Shown piece after piece: positions 47,101-58,500 of a stretch of 64,000 nt of DNA (the first letter of the stretch is position 1; each line of letters opens with the position of its first letter). Location of the stretch: positions 3,162,001 through 3,226,000 of the forward strand of contig NC_135053.1 of NCBI RefSeq assembly GCF_051014685.1, in the 5' to 3' direction. The position numbers and the translations under genes are program-made. Under the pieces are notes generated by a model, which saw nothing but the letters and a program-made list of their open reading frames with translations, was not told where the DNA came from and did not search any database. The stretch is from Ptiloglossa arizonensis. Lineage: Eukaryota; Arthropoda; Insecta; Hymenoptera; Colletidae.

Positions 47101-50100
47101 CGGATTGGTCAATCCATTCGCGAGATATGGCAGTTTGGAGGTAAGAAACGCTTGAGAAACTCAAAATTTTCGCAGTTCTGATGCTCGAAACGAATAACTA
47201 GAACGGCCTAGGGGAAAAGTACGCATACCTTTGTAATCGGGCGAGTTTCAACTTTCAGATGCAACAGAAATTTTGCGGATTGGTCAATCCGTTCGCGAGA
47301 TATGGCACTGTGGATGTAAGAAACGCTTGAGAAACTCCAAATTTTCGCAGTTCTGATGCTCGAAACGAATAACAAGAACGTCCTAGGGGAATAGTACGCA
47401 TACCGTTGTAATCGGGCGAGTTTCCACTTTCAGATGCAACAGAAATTTTGCGGATTGGTCAATCCGTTCGCGAGATATGGCAGTTTTGATGTAAGAAACG
47501 CTTGAGAAACGCCAAATTTTCGCAGTTCTGATGCTCGAAACGAATAACTAGAACGGCCTAGGGGAAAAGTACGCAAACCTTTGTAATCGGGCGAGTTTCT
47601 ACTTTCAGATGCAACAGAAATTTTGCGGATTGGTCAATCCGTTCGCGAGATATGGCAGTTTGGAGGTAAGAAACGCTTGAGATACTCAAAATTTTCGCAG
47701 TTCTGATGCTCGGAACGAATAACTAGAATGGCCTAGGGGAAAAGTACGCATACCGTTGTAATCGGGCGAGTTTCCACTTTCAGATGCAACAGAAATTTTG
47801 CGGATTGTTCAATCCGTTCGCGAGATATGGCAGTTTGGATGTAAGAAACGCTTGAGAAACGCCAAATTTTCGCAGTTCTGATGCTCGAAACGAATAACAA
47901 GAACGGCCTAGGGGAATAGTACGCATACGGTTGTAATCGGGCGAGTTTCCACTTTCAGATGCAACAGAAATTTTGCGGATTGGTCAATCCGTTCGCGAGA
48001 TATGGCAGTTTTGATGTAAGAAACGCTTGAGAAACTCCAAATTTTCGCAGTTCTGATGCTCGAAACGAATAACTAGAAAGGCCTAGGGAAAAAGTATCGC
48101 ATACCTTTGTAATCGGGCCTGTTTCTACTTTCAGATGCAACAGAAATTTTGCGGATTGGTCAATCCGTTCGCGAGATATGGCAGTTTGGAGGTAAGAAAC
48201 GCTTGGGAATCTCCAAATTTTCGCAGTTCTGATGATCGAAACCAATAACTAGAACGGGCTAGGGGAAAAGCACGCATACCGTTGTAATCGGGCGAGTTTC
48301 TACTTTCAGATGCAACAGAAATTTTGCGGATTGGTCAAACCGTTCGCGAGATATGGCAGTTTGGAGGTAAGAAACGCTTGAGAAACTCCAAATGTTCGCA
48401 GTTCTGATGCTCTAAAAGAATAACTAGAACGGCCTAGGTGAAAACTACTCATACTGTTGTAATCGGGCGAGTATCTACTTTCAGATGCAACAGAAATTTT
48501 GCGGATCGGTCAATCCGTTCGCGAGGTATGGCAGTTTTGATGTAAGAAACGCTTGAGAAACTCCAAATTTTCGCAGTTCTGATGCTCGAAACGAATAACA
48601 AGAACGGCCTAGGGGAATAGTACGCATACCGTTGTAATCGGGCGAGTTTCCACTTTCAGATGCAACAGAAATTTTGCGGATTGGTCAATCCGTTCGCGAG
48701 ATATGGCAGTTTGGAGGTAAGAAACGCTTGGGAATCTCCAAATTTTCGCAGTTCTGATGATCGAAACCAATAACTAGAACGGGCTAGGGGAAAAGCACGC
48801 ATACCGTTGTAATCGGGCGAGTTTCTACTTTCAGATGCAACAGAAATTTTGCGGATTGGTCAAACCGTTCGCGAGATATGGCAGTTTTGATGTAAGAAAC
48901 GCTTGAGAAACGACAAATTTTCGCAGTTCTGATGCTCGAAACGAATAGCTAGAACGGCCTAGGGGAAAAGTACGTAAACCTTTGTAATCGGGCGAGTTGC
49001 TACTTTCAGATGCAACAGAAATTTTGCGGATTGGTCAATCCGTTCGCGAGATATGGCAGTTTGGATGTAAGAAACGCTTGGGAAACTCCAAATTTTCGCA
49101 GTTCTGATGCTCGAAACGAATAACTAGAACAGGCTAGGGGAAAAGTACGCATACCGTTGTAATCGGGCGAGTTTCTACTTTCAGATGCAACAGAAATTTT
49201 GCGGATTGGTCAATCCGTTCGCGAGATATGGCAGTTTGGAGGTAAGAAACGCTTGGGAAACTCCAAATTTTCGCAGTTCTGATGCTCGAAACGAATAACT
49301 AGAACAGGCTAGGGGAAAAGTACGCATACCGTTGTAATCGGGCGAGTTTCTACTTTCAGATGCAACAGAAATTTTGCGGATTGGTCAATCCGTTCGCGAG
49401 ATATGGCAGTTTGGATGTAAGAAACGCTCGAGGAACTCAAAATTTTCGCAGTTCTGATGCTCGAAACAATAACTAGAACGGCCTAGGGGAAAGCTACTCA
49501 TACCGTTGTAATCGGGCGAGTTTCTACTTTCAGATGCAACAGAAATTTGCGGATTGGTCAATCCGTTCGCGAGATATGTCAGTTTGGAGGTAAGAAACGC
49601 TTGAGAAGCTCAAAATTTTGCAGTTCTGATGCTCGAAACGAATAACTAGAACGGCCTAGGGGAAAAGTACGCAAACCCTTGTAATCGGGCGAGTTTCTAC
49701 TTTCAGATGCAACAGAAATTTTGCGGATTGGTCAATCCGTTCGCGAGATATGGCAGTTTGGATGTAAGAAACGCTTGAGAAACTCAAAATTTTCGCAGTT
49801 CTGATGCTCGAAACGAATAACTAGAACGGCCTAGGGGAAAAGTACTTATACCTTTGTAATCGGGCGAGCTTCTACTTTCAGATGCAACAGAAATTTTGCG
49901 GATTGGTCAATCCGTTCGCGAGATATGGCAGTTTGTAGGTAAGAAACGCTTGGGAAACTCCAAATTTTCGCAGTTCTGATGCTCGAAACGATTAACTAGA
50001 ACGGCCTAGGGGAAAAGTACTCATACCGTTGTAATCGGGCGAGTTTCTACTTTCAGATGCAACAGAAATTTTGCGTATTGGTCAATCCATTCGCGAGATA

Positions 50101-50330
50101 TGGCAGTTTGGAGGTAAGAAACGCTTGAGAAACTCCAAATTTTCGCAGTTCTGATGCTCGAAACGAATAACTAGAACGGCCTAGGGCAAAGTACGCATAC
50201 CTTTGTAATCGGGCGAGTTTCTACTTTCAGATGCAACAGGAATTTTGCGGATTGGTCAATCCGTTCGCGAGATATGGCAGTTCGGAAGTAAGAAACGCTT
50301 GAGAAACTCAAAATTTTCGCTGTTCTGATG
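44151..50330. repeat. ~35-monomer unit, copy 1 (~6.1 kb)
   Basis: The markers gggagagcttc (44440), aataactaaaacgg (44926), ggtaataaacgctcgagg (45219), cgggcctgtttc (48115), gaccgttcaaa-type tcaaaccg (48328) and gcgtattgg (50074) occur in this order. They return in copy 2 at offsets 6,120 and 8,217, the difference being the 2,097-bp duplication. An extra monomer near 44220-44390 and a 1,050-bp duplication are private to this copy. Confidence 0.78.
45645..47744. repeat. 1,050-bp hexamer duplicated in tandem
   Basis: About 45645-46694 repeats at 46695-47744, exactly 6 x 175 apart. Both carry cagttctcatgctcg (45774 and 46824), gtacttatacc, ggcactgtggatg and aacgtcctaggggaatag. Private changes are ctagtacgg near 45976, aaacacttgag near 46098 and cgcatttctg near 46996. 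The matching region at 53.87-54.92 kb has one copy only. Confidence 0.87.
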
Positions 50331-51775
50331 CTCGAAACGAATAACTAGAACGGCCTAGGGGAAAAGTACGCATACCTTTGTAATCGGGCGAGTTTCTACT
50401 TTCAGATGCAACAGAAATTTTGCGGATTGGTCAATCCGTTCGCGAGATATGGCAGTGTGGATGTAAGAAACGCTTGAGAAACTCCAAATTTTCGCAGTTC
50501 TGATGCTCGAAACGAATAACTAGAACGGCTTAGGGGAAAAGTACTTATACCTTTGTAATCGGGAGAGCTTCTACTTTCAGATGCAACAGAAATTTTGCGG
50601 ATTGGTCAATCCGTTCGCGAGATATGGCAGTTTGTAGGTAAGAAACACTTGGGAAACTCCAAATTTTCGCAGTTCTGATGCTCGAAACGATTAACTAGAA
50701 CGGCCTAGGGGAAAAGTACGCATACCGTTGTAATCGGGCGAGTTTCTACTTTCAGATGCAACAGAAATTTTGCGGATTGGTCAATCCATTCGCGAGATAT
50801 GGCAGTTTGGAGGTAAGAAACGCTTGAGAAACTCCAAATTTTCGCAGTTCTGATGCTCGAAACGAATAACTAGAACGGCCTAGGGGAAAAGTACGCATAC
50901 CGTTGTAATCGGGCGAGGTTCTACTTTCAGATGCAACAGAAATTTTGCGGATTGTTGAATCCGTTCGCGAGATTTGGCAGTTTTGATGTAAGAAACGCTT
51001 GAGAAACGCCAAATTTTCGCAGTTCTGATGCTCGAAACGAATAACTAAAACGGCCTAGGGGAAAAGTACGCAAACCTTTGTAATCGGGCGAGTTTCTACT
51101 TTCAGATGCAACAGAAATTTTGCGGATTGGTCAATCCGTTCGCGAGATATGGCAGTTTTGAGGTAAGAAACGCTTGAGAAACTCAAAATTTTCGCAGTTC
51201 TGATGCTCTAAAAGTATAACTAGAACGGCCTAGGGGAAAACTACTCATACCGTTGTAATCGGGCGTGTTTCTACTTTCAGATGCAATAGAAATTTTGCGG
51301 ATTGGTCAATCCGTTCGCGAGATATGGCAGTTTGGAGGTAATAAACGCTCGAGGAACTCAAAATTTTCGCAGTTCTGATGCTCGAAAGAATAACTAGAAC
51401 GGCCTTGGGGAAAGCTACTCATACCGTTGTAGTCGGGCGAGTTTCTACTTTCAGATGCAACAGAAATTTGCGGATTGGTCAATCCGTTCGCGAGATATGG
51501 CAGTTTGGAGGTAAGAAACGCTTGAGAAACTCCAAATTTTCGCAGTTCTGATGCTCGAAACGAATAACTAGAACGGCCTAGGGGAAAAGTATGCATACCG
51601 TTGTAATCGGGCGAGGTTCTACTTTCAGATGCAACCGAAATTTTGCGGATTGTTCAATCCGTTCGCGAGATTTGGCAGTTTTGATGTAAGAAACGCTTGA
51701 GAAACGCCAAATTTTCGCAGTTCTGATGCTCGAAACGAATAACTAGAACGGCCTAGGGGAAAAGTACGCAAACCT
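49679..51775. repeat. 12-monomer duplication, copy 1 (2,097 bp)
   Basis: It matches 51776-53872 at offset 2,097. Shared marks are gcgtattgg (50074 and 52171), cctagggcaaag (50183 and 52280), gcaacaggaatt, gggagagcttc, ttgttgaatcc (50954 and 53051), ggtaataaacg and gcaaccgaaa (51632 and 53729). The left edge is defined by aaaccctt here against aaaccttt at 51775. The first part also recurs at 57891-58490 with aaaccctt. Confidence 0.9.
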
Positions 51776-53872
51776 TTGTAATCGGGCGAGTTTCTACTTT
51801 CAGATGCAACAGAAATTTTGCGGATTGGTCAATCCGTTCGCGAGATATGGCAGTTTGGATGTAAGAAACGCTTGAGAAACTCAAAATTTTCGCAGTTCTG
51901 ATGCTCGAAACGAATAACTAGAACGGCCTAGGGGAAAAGTACTTATACCTTTGTAATCGGGCGAGCTTCTACTTTCAGATGCAACAGAAATTTTGCGGAT
52001 TGGTCAATCCGTTCGCGAGATATGGCAGTTTGTAGGTAAGAAACGCTTGGGAAACTCCAAATTTTCGCAGTTCTGATGCTCGAAACGATTAACTAGAACG
52101 GCCTAGGGGAAAAGTACTCATACCGTTGTAATCGGGCGAGTTTCTACTTTCAGATGCAACAGAAATTTTGCGTATTGGTCAATCCATTCGCGAGATATGG
52201 CAGTTTGGAGGTAAGAAACGCTTGAGAAACTCCAAATTTTCGCAGTTCTGATGCTCGAAACGAATAACTAGAACGGCCTAGGGCAAAGTACGCATACCTT
52301 TGTAATCGGGCGAGTTTCTACTTTCAGATGCAACAGGAATTTTGCGGATTGGTCAATCCGTTCGCGAGATATGGCAGTTCGGAAGTAAGAAACGCTTGAG
52401 AAACTCAAAATTTTCGCTGTTCTGATGCTCGAAACGAATAACTAGAACGGCCTAGGGGAAAAGTACGCATACCTTTGTAATCGGGCGAGTTTCTACTTTC
52501 AGATGCAACAGAAATTTTGCGGATTGGTCAATCCGTTCGCGAGATATGGCAGTGTGGATGTAAGAAACGCTTGAGAAACTCCAAATTTTCGCAGTTCTGA
52601 TGCTCGAAACGAATAACTAGAACGGCTTAGGGGAAAAGTACTTATACCTTTGTAATCGGGAGAGCTTCTACTTTCAGATGCAACAGAAATTTTGCGGATT
52701 GGTCAATCCGTTCGCGAGATATGGCAGTTTGTAGGTAAGAAACACTTGGGAAACTCCAAATTTTCGCAGTTCTGATGCTCGAAACGATTAACTAGAACGG
52801 CCTAGGGGAAAAGTACGCATACCGTTGTAATCGGGCGAGTTTCTACTTTCAGATGCAACAGAAATTTTGCGGATTGGTCAATCCATTCGCGAGATATGGC
52901 AGTTTGGAGGTAAGAAACGCTTGAGAAACTCCAAATTTTCGCAGTTCTGATGCTCGAAACGAATAACTAGAACGGCCTAGGGGAAAAGTACGCATACCGT
53001 TGTAATCGGGCGAGGTTCTACTTTCAGATGCAACAGAAATTTTGCGGATTGTTGAATCCGTTCGCGAGATTTGGCAGTTTTGATGTAAGAAACGCTTGAG
53101 AAACGCCAAATTTTCGCAGTTCTGATGCTCGAAACGAATAACTAAAACGGCCTAGGGGAAAAGTACGCAAACCTTTGTAATCGGGCGAGTTTCTACTTTC
53201 AGATGCAACAGAAATTTTGCGGATTGGTCAATCCGTTCGCGAGATATGGCAGTTTTGAGGTAAGAAACGCTTGAGAAACTCAAAATTTTCGCAGTTCTGA
53301 TGCTCTAAAAGTATAACTAGAACGGCCTAGGGGAAAACTACTCATACCGTTGTAATCGGGCGTGTTTCTACTTTCAGATGCAATAGAAATTTTGCGGATT
53401 GGTCAATCCGTTCGCGAGATATGGCAGTTTGGAGGTAATAAACGCTCGAGGAACTCAAAATTTTCGCAGTTCTGATGCTCGAAAGAATAACTAGAACGGC
53501 CTTGGGGAAAGCTACTCATACCGTTGTAGTCGGGCGAGTTTCTACTTTCAGATGCAACAGAAATTTGCGGATTGGTCAATCCGTTCGCGAGATATGGCAG
53601 TTTGGAGGTAAGAAACGCTTGAGAAACTCCAAATTTTCGCAGTTCTGATGCTCGAAACGAATAACTAGAACGGCCTAGGGGAAAAGTATGCATACCGTTG
53701 TAATCGGGCGAGGTTCTACTTTCAGATGCAACCGAAATTTTGCGGATTGTTCAATCCGTTCGCGAGATTTGGCAGTTTTGATGTAAGAAACGCTTGAGAA
53801 ACGCCAAATTTTCGCAGTTCTGATGCTCGAAACGAATAACTAGAACGGCCTAGGGGAAAAGTACGCAAACCT
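51776..53872. repeat. 12-monomer duplication, copy 2 (2,097 bp)
   Basis: Offset 2,097 from 49679, with every marker compared retained. The shared sequence continues about 100 bp past the nominal end, to gagatactc near 53973 against gagaaactc. The breakpoint is therefore only located to that interval. Confidence 0.9.
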
Positions 53873-55641
53873 TTGTAATCGGGCGAGTTTCTACTTTCAG
53901 ATGCAACAGAAATTTTGCGGATTGGTCAATCCGTTCGCGAGATATGGCAGTTTGGATGTAAGAAACGCTTGAGATACTCAAAATTTTCGCAGTTCTCATG
54001 CTCGAAACGAATAACTAGAACGGCCTAGGGGAAAAGTACTTATACCTTTGTAATCGGGCGAGCTTCTACTTTCAGATGCAACAGAAATTTTGTGGATTGG
54101 TCAATCCGTTCGCGAGATATGGCAGTTTGTAGGTAAGAAACGCTTGGGAAACTCCAAATTTTCGCAGTTCTGATGCTCGAAACGATTAACTAGAACGGCC
54201 TAGGGGAAAAGTACGCATACCGTTGTAATCGGGCGAGTTTCTACTTTCAGATGCAACAGAAATTTTGCGGATTGGTCAATCCATTCGCGAGATATGGCAG
54301 TTTGGAGGTAAGAAACGCTTGAGAAACTCAAAATTTTCGCAGTTCTGATGCTCGAAACGAATAACTAGAACGGCCTAGGGGAAAAGTACGCATACCTTTG
54401 TAATCGGGCGAGTTTCAACTTTCAGATGCAACAGAAATTTTGCGGATTGGTCAATCCGTTCGCGAGATATGGCACTGTGGATGTAAGAAACGCTTGAGAA
54501 ACTCCAAATTTTCGCAGTTCTGATGCTCGAAACGAATAACAAGAACGTCCTAGGGGAATAGTACGCATACCGTTGTAATCGGGCGAGTTTCCACTTTCAG
54601 ATGCAACAGAAATTTTGCGGATTGGTCAATCCGTTCGCGAGATATGGCAGTTTTGATGTAAGAAACGCTTGAGAAACGCCAAATTTTCGCAGTTCTGATG
54701 CTCGAAACGAATAACTAGAACGGCCTAGGGGAAAAGTACGCAAACCTTTGTAATCGGGCGAGTTTCTACTTTCAGATGCAACAGAAATTTTGCGGATTGG
54801 TCAATCCGTTCGCGAGATATGGCAGTTTGGAGGTAAGAAACGCTTGAGATACTCAAAATTTTCGCAGTTCTGATGCTCGAAACGAATAACTAGAACGGCC
54901 TAGGGGAAAAGTACGCATACCGTTGTAATCGGGCGAGTTTCTACTTTCAGATGCAACAGAAATTTTGCGGATTGGTCAATCCGTTCGCGAGATATGGCAG
55001 TTTGTAGGTAAGAAACGCTTGGGAAACTCCATATTTTCGCAGTTCTGATGCTCGAAACGATTAACTAGAACGGCCTAGGGGAAAAGTACGCATACCGTTG
55101 TAATCGGGCGAGTTTCTACTTTCAGATGCAACAGAAATTTTGCGGATTGGTCAATCCATTCGCGAGATATGGCAGTTTGGAGGTAAGAAACGCTTGAGAA
55201 ACTCCAAATTTTCGCAGTTCTGATGCTCGAAACGAATAACTAGAACGGCCTAGGGCAAAGTACGCATACCTTTGTAATCGGGCGAGTTTCTACTTTCAGA
55301 TGCAACAGAAATTTTGCGGATCGGTCAATCCGTTCGCGAGGTATGGCAGTTTTGATGTAAGAAACGCTTGAGAAACTCCAAATTTTCGCAGTTCTGATGC
55401 TCGAAACGAATAACAAGAACGTCCTAGGGGAATAGTACGCATACCGTTGTAATCGGGCGAGTTTCCACTTTCAGATGCAACAGAAATTTTGCGGATTGTT
55501 CAATCCGTTCGCGAGATATGGCAGTTTGGATGTAAGAAACGCTTGAGAAACGCCAAATTTTCGCAGTTCTGATGCTCGAAACGAATAACAAGAACGGCCT
55601 AGGGGAATAGTACGCATACGGTTGTAATCGGGCGAGTTTCC

Positions 55642-56517
55642 ACTTTCAGATGCAACAGAAATTTTGCGGATTGGTCAATCCGTTCGCGAGATATGGCAGT
55701 TTTGATGTAAGAAACGCTTGAGAAACTCCAAATTTTCGCAGTTCTGATGCTCGAAACGAATAACTAGAAAGGCCTAGGGAAAAAGTATCGCATACCTTTG
55801 TAATCGGGCCTGTTTCTACTTTCAGATGCAACAGAAATTTTGCGGATTGGTCAATCCGTTCGCGAGATATGGCAGTTTGGAGGTAAGAAACGCTTGGGAA
55901 TCTCCAAATTTTCGCAGTTCTGATGATCGAAACCAATAACTAGAACGGGCTAGGGGAAAAGCACGCATACCGTTGTAATCGGGCGAGTTTCTACTTTCAG
56001 ATGCAACAGAAATTTTGCGGATTGGTCAAACCGTTCGCGAGATATGGCAGTTTGGAGGTAAGAAACGCTTGAGAAACTCCAAATGTTCGCAGTTCTGATG
56101 CTCTAAAAGAATAACAAGAACGGCCTAGGTGAAAACTACTCATACTGTTGTAATCGGGCGAGTTTCTACTTTCAGATGCAACAGAAATTTTGCGGATCGG
56201 TCAATCCGTTCGCGAGGTATGGCAGTTTTGATGTAAGAAACGCTTGAGAAACTCCAAATTTTCGCAGTTCTGATGCTCGAAACGAATAACAAGAACGGCC
56301 TAGGGGAATAGTACGCATACCGTTGTAATCGGGCGAGTTTCCACTTTCAGATGCAACAGAAATTTTGCGGATTGGTCAATCCGTTCGCGAGACATGGCAG
56401 TTTGGAGGTAAGAAACGCTTGGGAATCTCCAAATTTTCGCAGTTCTGATGATCGAAACCAATAACTAGAACGGGCTAGGGGAAAAGCACGCATACCGTTG
56501 TAATCGGGCGAGTTTCT
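55642..56517. repeat. 876-bp pentamer duplication, copy 1
   Basis: It matches 56518-57393 at offset 876 (5 x 175 plus the extra base of a gtatcgc monomer). Markers are aaaggcctagggaaaaagtatcgc-type monomer, cgggcctgtttc, gaaaccaataac, tcaaaccg, aaatgttcgc, catactgttg and gtttccac. The region near 47950-48850 holds a single related copy. Confidence 0.88.
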
Positions 56518-57393
56518 ACTTTCAGATGCAACAGAAATTTTGCGGATTGGTCAATCCGTTCGCGAGATATGGCAGTTTTGATGTAAGAAACGCTTGAGAA
56601 ACTCCAAATTTTCGCAGTTCTGATGCTCGAAACGAATAACTAGAAAGGCCTAGGGAAAAAGTATCGCATACCTTTGTAATCGGGCCTGTTTCTACTTTCA
56701 GATGCAACAGAAATTTTGCGGATTGGTCAATCCGTTCGCGAGATATGGCAGTTTGGAGGTAAGAAACGCTTGGGAATCTCCAAATTTTCGCAGTTCTGAT
56801 GATCGAAACCAATAACTAGAACGGGCTAGGGGAAAAGCACGCATACCGTTGTAATCGGGCGAGTTTCTACTTTCAGATGCAACAGAAATTTTGCGGATTG
56901 GTCAAACCGTTCGCGAGATATGGCAGTTTGGAGGTAAGAAACGCTTGAGAAACTCCAAATGTTCGCAGTTCTGATGCTCTAAAAGAATAACTAGAACGGC
57001 CTAGGTGAAAACTACTCATACTGTTGTAATCGGGCGAGTTTCTACTTTCAGATGCAACAGAAATTTTGCGGATCGGTCAATCCGTTCGCGAGGTATGGCA
57101 GTTTTGATGTAAGAAACGCTTGAGAAACTCCAAATTTTCGCAGTTCTGATGCTCGAAACGAATAACAAGAACGGCCTAGGGGAATAGTACGCATACCGTT
57201 GTAATCGGGCGAGTTTCCACTTTCAGATGCAACAGAAATTTTGCGGATTGGTCAATCCGTTCGCGAGATATGGCAGTTTGGAGGTAAGAAACGCTTGGGA
57301 ATCTCCAAATTTTCGCAGTTCTGATGATCGAAACCAATAACTAGAACGGGCTAGGGGAAAAGCACGCATACCGTTGTAATCGGGCGAGTTTCT
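56518..57393. repeat. 876-bp pentamer duplication, copy 2
   Basis: Differences from copy 1 are gacatgg at 56391 in copy 1 against gatatgg here, and ataacaagaa near 56113 against ataactagaa. Sequence continues into tcaaaccg and gagaaacgac near 57480, as at 48910. Confidence 0.88.
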
Positions 57394-58500
57394 ACTTTCA
57401 GATGCAACAGAAATTTTGCGGATTGGTCAAACCGTTCGCGAGATATGGCAGTTTTGATGTAAGAAACGCTTGAGAAACGACAAATTTTCGCAGTTCTGAT
57501 GCTCGAAACGAATAACTAGAACAGGCTAGGGGAAAAGTACGCATACCGTTGTAATCGGGCGAGTTTCTACTTTCAGATGCAACAGAAATTTTGCGGATTG
57601 GTCAATCCGTTCGCGAGATATGGCAGTTTGGATGTAAGAAACGCTCGAGGAACTCAAAATTTTCGCAGTTCTGATGCTCGAAACAATAACTAGAACGGCC
57701 TAGGGGAAAGCTACTCATACCGTTGTAATCGGGCGAGTTTCTACTTTCAGATGCAACAGAAATTTGCGGATTGGTCAATCCGTTCGCGAGATATGTCAGT
57801 TTGGAGGTAAGAAACGCTTGAGAAGCTCAAAATTTTGCAGTTCTGATGCTCGAAACGAATAACTAGAACGGCCTAGGGGAAAAGTACGCAAACCCTTGTA
57901 ATCGGGCGAGTTTCTACTTTCAGATGCAACAGAAATTTTGCGGATTGGTCAATCCGTTCGCGAGATATGGCAGTTTGGATGTAAGAAACGCTTGAGAAAC
58001 TCAAAATTTTCGCAGTTCTGATGCTCGAAACGAATAACTAGAACGGCCTAGGGGAAAAGTACTTATACCTTTGTAATCGGGCGAGCTTCTACTTTCAGAT
58101 GCAACAGAAATTTTGCGGATTGGTCAATCCGTTCGCGAGATATGGCAGTTTGTAGGTAAGAAACGCTTGGGAAACTCCAAATTTTCGCAGTTCTGATGCT
58201 CGAAACGATTAACTAGAACGGCCTAGGGGAAAAGTACTCATACCGTTGTAATCGGGCGAGTTTCTACTTTCAGATGCAACAGAAATTTTGCGTATTGGTC
58301 AATCCATTCGCGAGATATGGCAGTTTGGAGGTAAGAAACGCTTGAGAAACTCCAAATTTTCGCAGTTCTGATGCTCGAAACGAATAACTAGAACGGCCTA
58401 GGGCAAAGTACGCATACCTTTGTAATCGGGCGAGTTTCTACTTTCAGATGCAACAGGAATTTTGCGGATTGGTCAATCCGTTCGCGAGATATGGCAGTTT

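Larger units (their letters stand above)
50331..58500. repeat. ~35-monomer unit, copy 2, expanded to ~8.2 kb
   Basis: It follows copy 1 directly and has the same marker order, lengthened by the 2,097-bp duplication and by an 876-bp pentamer duplication (55642-57393). It lacks the 1,050-bp hexamer duplication of copy 1. It ends near 58500, where gcagtttcgaag replaces the gcagttcggaag seen at 50279 and 52376. From about 49674 the same series is found at 57891 (offset 8,217). Confidence 0.78.
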
